A stretch of DNA of 54,301 nt from Nitrospira sp. (GCA_029865225.1 JAOUHJ010000017.1:1-54301); one strand, 5' to 3'. Counted from the first letter of the stretch, positions 17,960 to 28,013 are shown. A program made the numbers and translations. The notes: generated by a model from the sequence alone, not told the origin.

Positions 17960-18988
17960 ATGAATAGGCTGTCGGTATCGATCCGCAAAGCAGTCATTGT
18001 GGTGCTCTTCGGAGGTGCTCTGGCACTGGGCTCGACACATGAGAGCCTCGCGCTGGAGGGGGTGAGCGTTGATGGCCGAGCTATCCTCTTCTACACAGAC
18101 GACGTCGGTATCTTCTCGGCCACTCGTCGCTTGAGCCGTGATGGCGACCCCACGCAACCGGCGTTGGATACCAGATTGACCAACAAAGGCTCGGATGTCG
18201 TCTTCGAGCCGGACGTGACCATCGGGAAATCCTTTAACAATTCGCTAGGCACCACGGAGTTGAGTCTTCGTGGACAGGGATTCGTCTTCGCGGATAACAC
18301 CCAATACGGCCACGGCACCGTCCGGATTCAAGCCGTTCAGGCCTTTACGGAGGCAACACGTCTTCGGTTGCGATATTACTACGCCCCTAACCTATTCTTG
18401 GGAGACAACGAGAACCGTTTACCCGGCGCAGAAGGATTAGCGGGTGAAACGGTCACGAGTCATATCTGGTCGGCGAGATTGGAGCGGAACCTCACGCACG
18501 ATATCGAAGTGCGCTTGCTCGGCCGGTATGGCCTCAGACGATACAACGAGACATTTGCCCACCGCGATACCAATTTTTGGACGATCGGCCCCCATCTCAA
18601 CTGGCACATTTCGGAGCGAGTGACCCTTGGGCTTGCCTATCATTATGAGCGAGGACTGGCGGATGGTCGCCAGCAGACTGTGTTCGAGGACGATATCTCC
18701 TATGCCAATCACTTCGCAAGCGTGGATCTCGATATCGAGCTCACGGAGCGGATGTCTCTCATTACCGCGGTCCATTACGAACGGAACAATTGGACCAGCG
18801 AGATCGTCGGCGACGAGCGACGGGGCGCGCATGAAAACGTCGTACAGGGTGAGGTGATCCTGGTGCGGCAGTTGACCGATCATCTGCGGGCTTTTGCCGG
18901 CTTCCAGCGATCGAATCGGAAGCAAAGCTTTGAATCTGACGGTATCAAGAACACGAATTTCTTTCTTGGGATTGAAGGTGCATTCTAA
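17960..18988 (+). CDS. Outer-membrane beta-barrel protein of unknown function
   Basis: A 342-residue protein with a signal peptide (IRKAVIVVLFGGALALGSTHESLA) followed by a series of amphipathic strands: LGTTELSLRGQGFVFAD, TRLRLRYYYAPNLFLGDNE, VTSHIWSARLERNLTHDIEVRLLGRYGLRRY, RVTLGLAYHYERGLADG, MSLITAVHYERNNW. It ends NTNFFLGIEGAF with the terminal Phe needed for BAM-dependent insertion. The ATG at 17960 directly opens the signal sequence and is preferred to the one at 17930. It may be a small porin or an assay-type barrel; no substrate is apparent. It is 10 bases from the Usp gene and 36 bases from the next barrel gene. Confidence 0.85.
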   Translation: MNRLSVSIRKAVIVVLFGGALALGSTHESLALEGVSVDGRAILFYTDDVGIFSATRRLSRDGDPTQPALDTRLTNKGSDVVFEPDVTIGKSFNNSLGTTELSLRGQGFVFADNTQYGHGTVRIQAVQAFTEATRLRLRYYYAPNLFLGDNENRLPGAEGLAGETVTSHIWSARLERNLTHDIEVRLLGRYGLRRYNETFAHRDTNFWTIGPHLNWHISERVTLGLAYHYERGLADGRQQTVFEDDISYANHFASVDLDIELTERMSLITAVHYERNNWTSEIVGDERRGAHENVVQGEVILVRQLTDHLRAFAGFQRSNRKQSFESDGIKNTNFFLGIEGAF

Positions 18989-19024
18989 CGCTCCGGCAGG
19001 AACTCCGGCGGAGAGAGGATTGTT

Positions 19025-19897
19025 ATGTTGACTCAAAGGAATGCGCTTTGGAAAAGATGCGTGCTCATGAGGGTAGGTGGCGCCGGTCTTGCCATTGTGC
19101 TGCTTCTCATGATCGGGCAAGGCGCGCTGGCTCAAGATGGGGAGACCGGTAACGGCAACTCGGATCTTGCCAAGCAAGTGCAGAATCCTGTCGCCGATCT
19201 CATCAGCCTGCCGTTCCAGAACAACATGAACTTCGGACTCGGTCCGAACAACCGGATGCAGAATGTCCTTAATATCCAACCGGTCGTCCCCTTCAACTTG
19301 ACCAAGGACTGGAATCTCATCACAAGGACGATCGCACCGATCATTAAACAGCCGGACATCCGGACGACCCACGACGATACGTGGGGCTTGGGCGACATCA
19401 ATTTGTCGGCATTCCTGTCTCCCTCAAAATCGGGAGCGGTGACCTGGGGAGTCGGTCCGGCGCTGCTGTTGCCTACCGGGACTGATTCTGCCGTGAGTCA
19501 ACGCCAGTGGGCGGCCGGCCCATCGGCCGTCGTGCTGACGCGATCCGGTCCTTGGGTGATCGGGGTTCTTGTCCAAAATGTGTGGTCGTTTGCCGGAAGC
19601 GACAAGCGTTCTGACGTGAACCAGTTTCTCACGCAATATTTTCTCAATTACAACTTGCCTGACGGCTGGTACCTGACCTCCGCGCCCATCATCACGGCGG
19701 ATTGGGAAGCGGGTAGCGGGAATAAGTGGACCGTTCCGATCGGCGGCGGGTTCGGCAAGGTGTTCCGGGTTGGGAAGCTTCCGGTGAATGCTGGTTTTGC
19801 TGCATTTGCCAACGTGGTTCGTCCAGACAACGGCCCGGATTGGTCGCTGCGATTCCAGATTGCGTTCTTGTTTCCCAAGTCGCTCTTCTCGAAGTGA
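19025..19897 (+). CDS. Outer-membrane protein of the 'neuromedin U'/MetA-pathway transporter type
   Basis: A 290-residue protein with a signal peptide (LLLMIGQGALA-Q, about residue 37) and the hallmark start of this family: LAKQVQNPVADLISLPFQNN, NFGLGPNNRMQNVLNIQPVVPF, WNLITRTIAPII, then GLGDINLSAFLSP. The C-terminus (WSLRFQIAFLFPKSLFSK) is barrel-like. The family is widespread next to arylsulfatase clusters and is guessed to be an outer-membrane transporter. GAGAGGA lies 6 bases before the ATG. A broken second copy of this gene, including the same upstream leader, lies at 33703-33898 on the minus strand. It is the last gene of the plus-strand run and converges on the AsmA-like gene. Confidence 0.87.
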   Translation: MLTQRNALWKRCVLMRVGGAGLAIVLLLMIGQGALAQDGETGNGNSDLAKQVQNPVADLISLPFQNNMNFGLGPNNRMQNVLNIQPVVPFNLTKDWNLITRTIAPIIKQPDIRTTHDDTWGLGDINLSAFLSPSKSGAVTWGVGPALLLPTGTDSAVSQRQWAAGPSAVVLTRSGPWVIGVLVQNVWSFAGSDKRSDVNQFLTQYFLNYNLPDGWYLTSAPIITADWEAGSGNKWTVPIGGGFGKVFRVGKLPVNAGFAAFANVVRPDNGPDWSLRFQIAFLFPKSLFSK

Positions 19898-19972
19898 CGT
19901 GGACGACTGCCGGCGAAGTGCCGACCCACAGAGCAGATTCAGTAGCGGCCGATGAGCGATGACCGACCTCGT

Positions 19973-22900
19973 TTATTTTGAGAGACTTTCCTGACTGTCC
20001 TCGCGACAACCGCTAAGCAGGGACTTCATTGTGCCGACGAGGCCCGTCATTGGTCCTTTCGCATAATCTAACGCCGCCGTGTCGATACCATATTTAGGGC
20101 TGTCGGCTGCTCCTGTGATCCGCAAAGCAAAGGGTAGGGTTGTAAACCCATCCGCTGTGGCCAACAGAGCTGACATACAGGGAATCTTGATACGTGCGCT
20201 GAGCGAGGGACCGATTTTCGCGAAAATCCGCACATCGATGGCGTTGTCTTGTGCGATGGAACCAGTCCCATCAAATGAGGCGATTGGACCAGTCACGGAC
20301 AACTGGTCAACCGTGATGGCTCCATTGCTGAAATGCAACGTGCTCCGGTATTGATCAAAGCCCATCTGTTCGAGCTCAGAAATCTTCGTGTACTTGGCGA
20401 GAAAGCTCAGGGCCCTGGACTGAATGAATTGGCCCTTGGCGATCGTGATCTCGGCGGTGCCCGTGAGATGATCCCTGAGTGGGCCATCTGCCAGGACACC
20501 GTTCCCGGAGGTTTCAAACGAGCCGGAGCCCTTGAGGGCCGGTTCCTGGCCAGGGGACAGTGCCGCCAGGATTGTTTCCACGCTCAAGTCCTGGCCCTTG
20601 CCGGACCATCGGATTTCCGGGAGTTCTTTTCGGGCGTCGATGTCCAGTGCCGCTTCCACCCGTCCCCCGGCGACTCCGGTTGGTTCGAGTGTCACGTGTC
20701 GCTGCTCTTCGGCGCCTTGGCTGGTGAGACGACCAGGGCCGATCTTCAACGGTCCATGCGAGATGGAGTCGATCGAGAGGTCGATATCGAAGCCCATCAA
20801 CGCAGTGGCTCCGTGTGATGACGCCTCCTGGCCAGCCGGCTGTTTCACCGATGGTGCAGGGCTTTCGGGCGGCAGAGAAGACTTCGGATTCGAGAACAAG
20901 GCCGCGTACCATCCCGCATCGAGCGATGCTACATGGCCCGTGAATCGCCCTCCGCGGCTGTGATTGAGCCCTATGCGGCCTGTAGTCGTGATGTCGTCTG
21001 GAACACCTCGAGGACGGTTTGCCGTGACCCGGAGATTGTCTATCTGAATCTGGTTGGGGCCTCGGATCACATCATGTTCGATGCGAAGCGTGGCAACCTC
21101 TGGGCCGCCGTCTGTACGAGCGACGCGCATCGGTCCAATAGTTTCCAGCCCGCGCAAGATGAGACGTCCGGTATGGGCATCCAACGCAACCGTGACGTCG
21201 GCATCGACAGGCAACGGGCTCGGAATTCGTCCGGGGAGCGAGCCGGACAGTTCCGCGAGCGGTCCACCATCGAGATTTTTGGCGACGAGGTGGACGGAGG
21301 CCTCTGTTTCGGACGGTGCGATCGGCCATGTACCGTTGAGCGTCACCGAGCCGGCCGGCTTCCCTGCGGCTTCGAGTGTCAGGTCGACAGGTTTAAATTC
21401 GATCGCTGTCCGCTCCGCGTTTATTTCGAGTGCGCCTCGGGCAAGCAGCGCATAGGCAAGAGTGAGCCGTGGTTGGGGTTGAAACTGGAGATGACGAGAA
21501 TGCACTGTGGCCTGCACTGAGAGTGGTCGGTCCCGCCCTAGGGTTGTCACCTGTCCATCTGCCATAATGTTCCCGCTCGCGAATATGTTGAGTTGCTGGT
21601 CATCGATCACCCCGATCTTGGAAACAAGGGCGGGCAAACTCCCGGCGTTGAACGTTACAGCAAGGTCCAAGGACGCATCGTTCAGATTGGCTGAGCCCTT
21701 CATGCCGGCTTCAGCGATGAGAGCGGAGCCGGCCAGGGTCCGGATATTCATCTTCTGCAGCTGGAGTACAGAGAGGTCTTTTACGATGGCATCGAAGGTG
21801 GTGTGGAGCTGCAAGGCCTCGCGGATGCGCAGCTCTCCCTGACTCATACGAAGGTTGCCGATCGTGAGTGCTCCGGTGATGGCGGCGGAAGAACTCTCAT
21901 CCGTCCAGGCCATTTTTAGACGCGCATCGATGACACCCGTCTGGACATGGTCCAATGCCGTACTTTTCCAGAGCGAGAGGCGTGGTCTGAGTTGTTCGAT
22001 TCCGAGACGGGAGACGTTGAGTGTAAGAACTACGGCTGGGATCTCCATGCGGGGCAATGTCCGATCAGCGCCTTGGCCCGGGAGGGTAAGGCGAACGGGA
22101 TTATCCAACGCAACCGTGACGATGGGGCGAGATCTCTCGAATTCCTGAAGCCTGAGCGTGTTTAGTTCAAGAACGCCGGTGTTTTTATCGAAGCGTCCGG
22201 CTTGTGTCATTGTCAGATCCGTGGGACTGGTGGCTCGCGTGGTATCGGCAAGGCGGAGACTGATCCGACGGCCCTTGAGGTCAATCGACCATCCGACAAC
22301 GCCTCCGCTCATGTCGACGTCGGCGGTCCCGCTGAATATGGCATGGGCGAATCGTGCATCGGTCCATCGTGCGAGGAGGGGATTCAATGTTTGCCCCGGC
22401 AAGCTCACGAGATTGAGCGATCCTTTGATCACCGAGTTGCTCATCGGTTCTTTGAGATCGATCATTCCGGAGAGGCGGACGACACCGTTGGTGCGGCCTT
22501 TCACCGTAGCCGTAAGCCTGTATGATTCCAGTTGAAGAGTAGCCAGATTGATGACGGTTCCATGAAATTCATGCGCATATGTGATCGGCTCCATTGTCGC
22601 GCGGTTGTCCGAACCGGCTATCACCACATCCGACAAGGTTACATTTCCCTTCCCATTGATTGCCCGACCATTGCGACCGCTGGAAAGAGTTAGGGTACCG
22701 TTGAATTGTCCGGCGTGGATCTCCTGAAGTGTATCCACACCAAACACTCGCGACCATCGCCGCAATGTCAGAATATCCACACGACTGACCGCCAGCGTCC
22801 CTTCACTTTCCTGAGTGGTCTTCACAGCGACATGGTCTGAATCGGCAACGTCCCGGCCTAAGCTGATCCGTAACGGGCGTCCTATGTCTCCCATGAGACG

Positions 22901-24091
22901 AATCTCGTCATTCTCAACCACCCGCAACTGGAATCTCTCGATGCTCAGGACGTTGGCCCCAAAATCAGCCGCCCCGGCCTGCTGGATCTCGATATCAAGC
23001 GGCGGCGTCGCGTTGGCACCGGACACCGCCTGTAAGTGTCGGCCCGTCATCGCGAATGCCGTCGTGTAACGATCGCCTTCCGCGTGAATATTGGCATGTC
23101 CGCCCAAATGGGTGGAACGAATGCGGATGGACTCCTCTTCCGGCAGCGCAAGATTGAGCGCCTCGGCGGCCAACTCTTTGATCTCTAGCCCAACATCCAT
23201 GATGGCGCCGCCAGGGCGCGCAGTCCTTGTGAATTCGAGAGAGAATTCACTCAGAAGGTCCGACCCGTACCGAGCATCAACTGATGAGCTGTTGCTCACC
23301 GTAGCGGAAGAAACATCATAAGTACCGGATAGTGAATGATGAATCGTGATCGGTTTGGAGCCTGCCGGCGATCGAGATTGGGGCCATTCCTGCAGTATGA
23401 CCTCGTTGGTTGCATTCCACGTGATGCGGTCACGAGCGGGAGTTTGCTCGATGGTGCCGTTGACAAGCACGTCCCCATTCCACCGAGCCTTGCTCGTGAG
23501 ATCCTCGTAGGTGACGTCTCCGTGCAGATCAATGGTGCCGGTCTTTCCCGGTCCAATCGCCTCCATCGATAGAGCTACGTTACTCGCGGTGAACGTACGG
23601 CTATCCGTTTGGATTAAAATGCTCAGGCCGTTTACGCGGAGCCGTTGAACGGTCCCCGGTAGAAGCAGCATGGATTCGTTTCCCGATGCCTCGGTTTGCA
23701 GGTCGGTCCCGCTTGTCGGTTTCGACTCCCTTGTGATTCGTACCTCGCCACGCTCAAGGATGAGGTCCTCTATCAGGAGTTCGCGGTGCCGGACCAGGGC
23801 TATCGCAGAAACACGAAGAAGAAACCGATCGCTCTGAATGAAAAGACCGGTTTCTGGAACACGGTACGAAACGGCCGTCAGGTCAACGCCGGCAGGGAAG
23901 CTGATCGAGCCGTTCTGAATCTCCAGTTGGCCCGGAATGAATCGTTCTACGAGCGGAACGATCAGGTGCTTGAAGGCGTGCTGCGTTTGTATGTAGAGCA
24001 CAAGCGTAGCCAACAGGAGGCCTGTTCCGGAAAGGACGAAGATGATCGTGCGCCATCGAGGAATACGATCGCTGGAATCAGCCTGTGCCAC
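19973..24091 (-). CDS. Giant AsmA/YdbH-like inner-membrane-anchored protein
   Basis: 1372 residues. One N-terminal membrane helix (residues 15-34, IIFVLSGTGLLLATLVLYIQT) is followed by a long beta-rich periplasmic region typical of AsmA-superfamily proteins that bridge inner and outer membrane and move phospholipids. The start (VPLVERFIPGQLEIQNGSISFPAGVDL) and C-terminal part (LTGTAEITIAKGQFIQSRAL, MGFDQYRSTLHFSNGAITVDQLSVTGPIASFDGTGSI, RITGAADSPKYGID) resemble YdbH/AsmA C-terminal modules. The start codon is GTG at 24091 with AAGAGAG upstream. It converges on the barrel gene at 19025 and diverges from the lipoprotein at 24364. Lipid transport is an inference from the fold family, not proven for this subgroup. 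Confidence 0.85.
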   Translation of the reverse strand: MAQADSSDRIPRWRTIIFVLSGTGLLLATLVLYIQTQHAFKHLIVPLVERFIPGQLEIQNGSISFPAGVDLTAVSYRVPETGLFIQSDRFLLRVSAIALVRHRELLIEDLILERGEVRITRESKPTSGTDLQTEASGNESMLLLPGTVQRLRVNGLSILIQTDSRTFTASNVALSMEAIGPGKTGTIDLHGDVTYEDLTSKARWNGDVLVNGTIEQTPARDRITWNATNEVILQEWPQSRSPAGSKPITIHHSLSGTYDVSSATVSNSSSVDARYGSDLLSEFSLEFTRTARPGGAIMDVGLEIKELAAEALNLALPEEESIRIRSTHLGGHANIHAEGDRYTTAFAMTGRHLQAVSGANATPPLDIEIQQAGAADFGANVLSIERFQLRVVENDEIRLMGDIGRPLRISLGRDVADSDHVAVKTTQESEGTLAVSRVDILTLRRWSRVFGVDTLQEIHAGQFNGTLTLSSGRNGRAINGKGNVTLSDVVIAGSDNRATMEPITYAHEFHGTVINLATLQLESYRLTATVKGRTNGVVRLSGMIDLKEPMSNSVIKGSLNLVSLPGQTLNPLLARWTDARFAHAIFSGTADVDMSGGVVGWSIDLKGRRISLRLADTTRATSPTDLTMTQAGRFDKNTGVLELNTLRLQEFERSRPIVTVALDNPVRLTLPGQGADRTLPRMEIPAVVLTLNVSRLGIEQLRPRLSLWKSTALDHVQTGVIDARLKMAWTDESSSAAITGALTIGNLRMSQGELRIREALQLHTTFDAIVKDLSVLQLQKMNIRTLAGSALIAEAGMKGSANLNDASLDLAVTFNAGSLPALVSKIGVIDDQQLNIFASGNIMADGQVTTLGRDRPLSVQATVHSRHLQFQPQPRLTLAYALLARGALEINAERTAIEFKPVDLTLEAAGKPAGSVTLNGTWPIAPSETEASVHLVAKNLDGGPLAELSGSLPGRIPSPLPVDADVTVALDAHTGRLILRGLETIGPMRVARTDGGPEVATLRIEHDVIRGPNQIQIDNLRVTANRPRGVPDDITTTGRIGLNHSRGGRFTGHVASLDAGWYAALFSNPKSSLPPESPAPSVKQPAGQEASSHGATALMGFDIDLSIDSISHGPLKIGPGRLTSQGAEEQRHVTLEPTGVAGGRVEAALDIDARKELPEIRWSGKGQDLSVETILAALSPGQEPALKGSGSFETSGNGVLADGPLRDHLTGTAEITIAKGQFIQSRALSFLAKYTKISELEQMGFDQYRSTLHFSNGAITVDQLSVTGPIASFDGTGSIAQDNAIDVRIFAKIGPSLSARIKIPCMSALLATADGFTTLPFALRITGAADSPKYGIDTAALDYAKGPMTGLVGTMKSLLSGCREDSQESLSK

Positions 24092-24363
24092 GACACTCTC
24101 TTACACGGTACGGTTCCTTTCCTGCAACTTGAGTCGGCTTACGCGAGCGATTGACTCTGTGTCGCAATGCTATTACTCTCGGGGCCGCGTGGCCTGAGAG
24201 ACCTCGTTTCATTTAAGATCTGGTTGCCGTATCCCAAGGAAGTCTGCCTGATCGATTAGGCATCTTTCGATTGGGTTTACTTTGATGCCAGTCAATTTAG
24301 TTGAAGGGATTCTTCACTGAGATGTGGTTGCGGGATAAACGCCGGACGGAGGATCGAAAGAAT

Positions 24364-24792
24364 ATGGTGGAAACTACTCGAACAGCGAAAGTGCTGATTG
24401 GGCTGACTCTATTGGCTCTGGTGGCCCAAGGTTGTCAATCACTTGCTCCCGCGCCGAAGCAAGAGTGGACCCCTCAATCCATCGAATCCTTTGGCGCGGT
24501 GGCCGGCAAATGGGCCGGGATCATGGTCAGCCACCCGAAGTCGCGCAAGGACGACTGGGTGCGCGTGGCCATCCTGGACGACGGCCGGTACGAGTTTGCC
24601 AGTTATCGAACGATCGGCGTGTTAAGCGGGCGAGGACAATTCACGTTGGCTGATGGCCAGCTGACCGTGACGACCGAGCGCGGTACTGCCACCGGCTCCT
24701 TATTGGTATCGGACGGTTCACGCATGCTACGCATCATCGGGGTCATGAAAGACGGAGCACAATATACGGCTGAACTCGAGCCTTCCCAATGA
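24364..24792 (+). CDS. Small lipoprotein of unknown function
   Basis: A 142-residue protein with a lipoprotein signal (LTLLALVAQGC, lipid Cys24). The mature domain is a small beta-sandwich-like unit: SIESFGAVAGKWAGIMVS, DDWVRVAILDDGRYEFASYRTIGVLSGRGQFTLADGQL, TERGTATGSLL. This layout is common in small extracytoplasmic lipoproteins with no assigned role. The start at 24364 is used because it opens directly into the signal; the frame continues upstream to a TTG at 24301 without a good ribosome site. GGAGG lies about 13 bases before the ATG. It shares a 272-base divergent intergenic region with the AsmA-like gene. Confidence 0.8.
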   Translation: MVETTRTAKVLIGLTLLALVAQGCQSLAPAPKQEWTPQSIESFGAVAGKWAGIMVSHPKSRKDDWVRVAILDDGRYEFASYRTIGVLSGRGQFTLADGQLTVTTERGTATGSLLVSDGSRMLRIIGVMKDGAQYTAELEPSQ

Positions 24793-24889
24793 GTCATCGC
24801 TCATAGGGCGTGATTATCAGAATGCCAGTTGCCTTCCAGCCATGCGTTCCCTTGAAATCGGATAGCGCTTGTAACATCGAGGACGACTT

Positions 24890-26375
24890 ATGGTGCTGTA
24901 TACCCTATCGCTCTCTCAGGTGATCTTCGTAGCTCTACTCCTGCTGCAAGCTTCTGGGTGCGCGGTGAATCCGGTAAGTGGGCGTCCTGAATTGACATTG
25001 GTGTCGGAAGAGCTGGAAATAAAACTCGGAGGGCAGGAAGCGGAAAAAATCGAGCGGCAGATGGGGCTCGTGCCGGACGAGGAATTCACTCGTTATCTCA
25101 ATACGCTCGGTAGACGACTGGCCGATGCGTCCCCCCGCCCTAATCTCGACTACCGGTTCCGCGTGGTTGATAAGGCGGAACCCAATGCCTTTGCTCTACC
25201 CGGCGGTCATATCTATGTGAGTCGGGGAATCTTGGCGCTGGCGAATTCTGAAGATGAGCTGGCGGGCGTCGTCGGCCATGAAATCGGGCACGTGGCGGCC
25301 CGGCACAGCGTGCGGACCATTTCAAAGCGGGGGCCCTTCGCCGTGCTGTTTGGTGTCGCCTCTGGACTCGCTGGGTTGGTGAGCCCACTCGTAGGAAACC
25401 TTATCGGCGGCGTCGGGGAACTGACGCAGAGCATCATTTTTTCACCCTACTAGTCGCAGGCAGGAAAATGAAGCCGATCGGGTAGGGCAGGACATGGTGG
25501 CCCAATCCGGCTGGGATCCTGCCAGCCTGACAGAGTTGCTGACTTCCCTGAACCGTGAAGTTCACTTACGTCAGGAGACGGAGCGAAAGCCGAGTTTTTT
25601 TGATACGCACCCTCCGACCGATGATCGAGCAGCGAAGACCGCCGCTTATCCGAAGAGCCTTACCAGGGTTTCGCGGGAACCGATCAGTGCATCGCCCGAG
25701 GCGTTCATGCGTCGGCTCGACGGGCTCGTAGTAGGGCCGCGAGCCGCTAACGGAGTGGTGCAGGGCTCGACCTTCCAACATCCGGACCTGAATTTCTTTG
25801 TCGAATTGCCGGAGGGCTGGAAGGTCCAAAACTCGCCTCGAAAAATTGTCGCCGTGGTTGATAACGGAGAAGCCGTGGTGGTGCTTGGGACTGTCGCCGA
25901 GGGGAACGATCCTCTCGAGGGTGCGAGGCTGCTTGAGAAAAACGGCGAGCGGACGGATATTGTGTCGAGGACGAGCCGCACTACAATCGGAGATTTGCCA
26001 GCCGCCCGCACGGAGCTTTCCGTCGAGGGCAAGGCGATGCTGGATCTGACGTGGATCGCCCATGGAGGGCTGATCTATCAAATCGGGGGATTGGCCACGA
26101 CCAAGCAATTCGATGCGATGAAGCCGGTCTTTGAGAAGGTGGCGAGCAGCTTCAGGCTGCTCACTCAGTCGGAGCGGGCGGGCATTACCGAAACGCGAAT
26201 CCGGCTCGTTGCCGGCCGAGACGGAGAATCGATCGAAGACTTGAGACAGCGTACTGGGTCGGCATGGAGTAACGAGGAGATCGCCGTGGCAAACGGCCTG
26301 TCGGTTTCCGACCGTATTCGCCAGGGGCAACTGCTGAAAATCGCGAAAACGGAAACATACATCTCAAACAAGTAG
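24890..26375 (+). pseudogene. M48 metalloprotease lipoprotein with C-terminal LysM, interrupted by a frameshift
   Basis: The first frame (24890-25453) holds a lipoprotein signal (LLLQASGC), the conserved VNPVSGRPELTLVSEE start, NAFALPGGHIYV and the zinc motif HEIGH at His130-His134. A single extra base at about 25451 creates a TAG stop; in the next frame (from 25452) the protein continues with RQENEADRVGQDM, which contains the third zinc ligand, then a beta-rich domain (FFVELPEGWKVQ) and a C-terminal LysM-like segment (LVAGRDGESIEDL, ending QGQLLKIAKTE). The joined protein is about 494 residues, like BepA/Oma1-type periplasmic proteases with a LysM tail. In the sequence as given, the two halves would not be joined. 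Confidence 0.87.
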
Positions 26376-26951
26376 GGAACGCCTGATTAATTCACGTGTG
26401 CGCTGAGAATTCTGTTCCTGGGTTGGCCAACCAGGTCAGCCTCGTATCGGAATGCGGGTATCTGAGACCATCGTATCGCGGTTCGGCCACTGTCAGGCAG
26501 CCCACGACCCCATTCGCACACATACCCGTTAGGCTGATGCCCGCAGGCGCCGGTGCGCCTCCTCATCCGTGGTGCGCGACCCTTTGCGAACCACGCGAGA
26601 GGAATAAATCAGACCTTCCCTCGACTCGAAGTCGAGAGTTCGTCCATGATAATAATAAGGTCATGCCGGGCCAAGCAGGGGCTTCTGTCTCGTAAATGTG
26701 AAGGGAAGGATCAGTGGATGGTCAAAACAGCAAGCGGGCGTGGGTGAACGGAGGGGACCGGGTCCTGTAATCACATGAGCAGTGTGATTTGGTTATCCAG
26801 CAAATCTCTTGGTTCCCTGAAAATGAACTCAACTCAATCCAATCCAATACCACTTCTTGAGGCATGTGCCAAGTATGCATAAACCCATTACACTCAGACG
26901 GCAAGAGTCGTTGCGGCCAAGCATGACGCAAAATTCTAAGGGAGGGGGATT
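26376..26951. other. Intergenic region with no supported gene
   Basis: 576 bases between the M48 gene and the calycin-like gene. Open frames here lack start signals and recognisable composition. I see only short inverted repeats: CTCGACT-CGA-AGTCGAG at 26620-26636 and AGGCGC-CGGT-GCGCCT at 26545-26560, neither followed by a T-run. The 26939 area holds the ribosome site of the next gene. Confidence 0.6.
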
Positions 26952-27500
26952 ATGAAGAACGTTCGGGTATCTGGCTTATCGGTTGCCGCGTTTCTCGTCA
27001 TAGCATTCGCCGCGTTCGAAGGATGCGCCGTGGCGGAAGAAGGAACTATCAAAGCCATGGCCCCATGGGGCGGCCAAGGCTATGTATTTCCGATCGGTGA
27101 CGATCGGGCCTACATGGTGGCAGTCTATTCAGGAACGATGTATGTCGAGGATTCGAAAGGAGCCTTGCACGCTGGTTCAATCGTGTGCCCTGCCACCGTC
27201 GAAGGAAATCTCAAGACCATGACAAAATCCGCCCAGGGCCACTGTATTATCTCCAATATCGATGGCGACCGGGTGTATGCCCGGTTCAATTGCAAGGGAG
27301 ACATGGAGAATTGTCGGGGGCCATTCACGGTAGAGAGCGGCACCGGCAAGTTTGCGGGTATCACCGGTGAGGGCGAAATGGTTTCGCAGCTGGAGTCGCG
27401 CGCGGCAGTCGTCGTAGAGGGATTTGTTCCTGCCCGTCAGGCGATCGAGGGGATCGTCTGGTGGCCAAAGCTGACCTACAGGATTCCAGAAACGCAATAA
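26952..27500 (+). CDS. Secreted protein with calycin/allene-oxide-cyclase-like barrel pattern
   Basis: A 182-residue protein with a signal peptide (LSVAAFLVIAFAAFEGCAVAEE; the Cys could make it a lipoprotein but the motif is weak). The mature part shows a small barrel pattern: YMVAVYSGTMYVEDSKGALHAG, GHCIISNIDGDRVYARFNCKGD, then GPFTVESGTGKFAGITGEGEM, a motif I associate with calycin-like stress or allene-oxide-cyclase-like domains. Two cysteines in CKGDMENC may form a disulfide. TAAGGGAGGGGG precedes the ATG. It is 45 bases upstream of the glycine-zipper gene and probably co-transcribed with it. Confidence 0.8.
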   Translation: MKNVRVSGLSVAAFLVIAFAAFEGCAVAEEGTIKAMAPWGGQGYVFPIGDDRAYMVAVYSGTMYVEDSKGALHAGSIVCPATVEGNLKTMTKSAQGHCIISNIDGDRVYARFNCKGDMENCRGPFTVESGTGKFAGITGEGEMVSQLESRAAVVVEGFVPARQAIEGIVWWPKLTYRIPETQ

Positions 27501-27545
27501 ATGGCGGTCTTTAGGAAGAGCCGTTACACATATTGGAGGGGAACC

Positions 27546-28013
27546 ATGTGGAGACTTTTCATGTCGACGTTCGCGCTTTCGGTGGTACTCGCAACCTTGT
27601 CGACGAATGCGCAGGCACAATTGTTTGTGTTTCCTGAAAAGGGTCAGAGTCCGGAGCAGCAGGAGCAGGACGAATTCACCTGCTATAAGTGGGCACAACA
27701 GCAAACCGGGTTTAATCCCAACCAGCAGACGACGGTGGCCGCTGCCCCTCCTCCGCAGGGTGGTGCCGTGAGAGGCGCGGCGGGAGGTGCCGCCCTCGGC
27801 GCCATCGGCGGGGCTATCGGTGGGAATGCGGGAAAGGGTGCAGCGATAGGGGCAGGCGTGGGAGCTTTTATGGGATCAGCCAAGAGACGCCGTGGTGAGA
27901 TGGAGTACCGACAGTCTGTCGAGGCGGCGGCGGCTGAGCAAAAGCAAAATGAGGAGACCTTCAAGCGGGCCTACGGGGTCTGCCTGAGCGGACGAGGATA
28001 CAAAGTCGGGTAG
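27546..28013 (+). CDS. Glycine-zipper envelope protein
   Basis: A 155-residue protein with a signal peptide (FALSVVLATLSTNAQA). A short polar region with one Cys (EFTCYKWAQQQTGFNP) is followed by a glycine-zipper membrane segment (GAAGGAALGAIGGAIGGNAGKGAAIGAGVGAFMG, in two halves) and a polar helical tail rich in Glu/Gln/Ala ending CLSGRGYKVG. The two cysteines may pair. Glycine-zipper proteins insert in outer or inner membranes; the function is unknown. The ATG at 27546 is chosen for its TTGGAGGGG ribosome site; the in-frame ATG at 27501 abuts the previous stop and lacks one. Confidence 0.85.
   Translation: MWRLFMSTFALSVVLATLSTNAQAQLFVFPEKGQSPEQQEQDEFTCYKWAQQQTGFNPNQQTTVAAAPPPQGGAVRGAAGGAALGAIGGAIGGNAGKGAAIGAGVGAFMGSAKRRRGEMEYRQSVEAAAAEQKQNEETFKRAYGVCLSGRGYKVG

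Noticed and set aside
26545..26636. Short inverted repeats considered as terminators after the M48 gene
   Set aside because: Stems are only 6-7 bp and no T-run follows.
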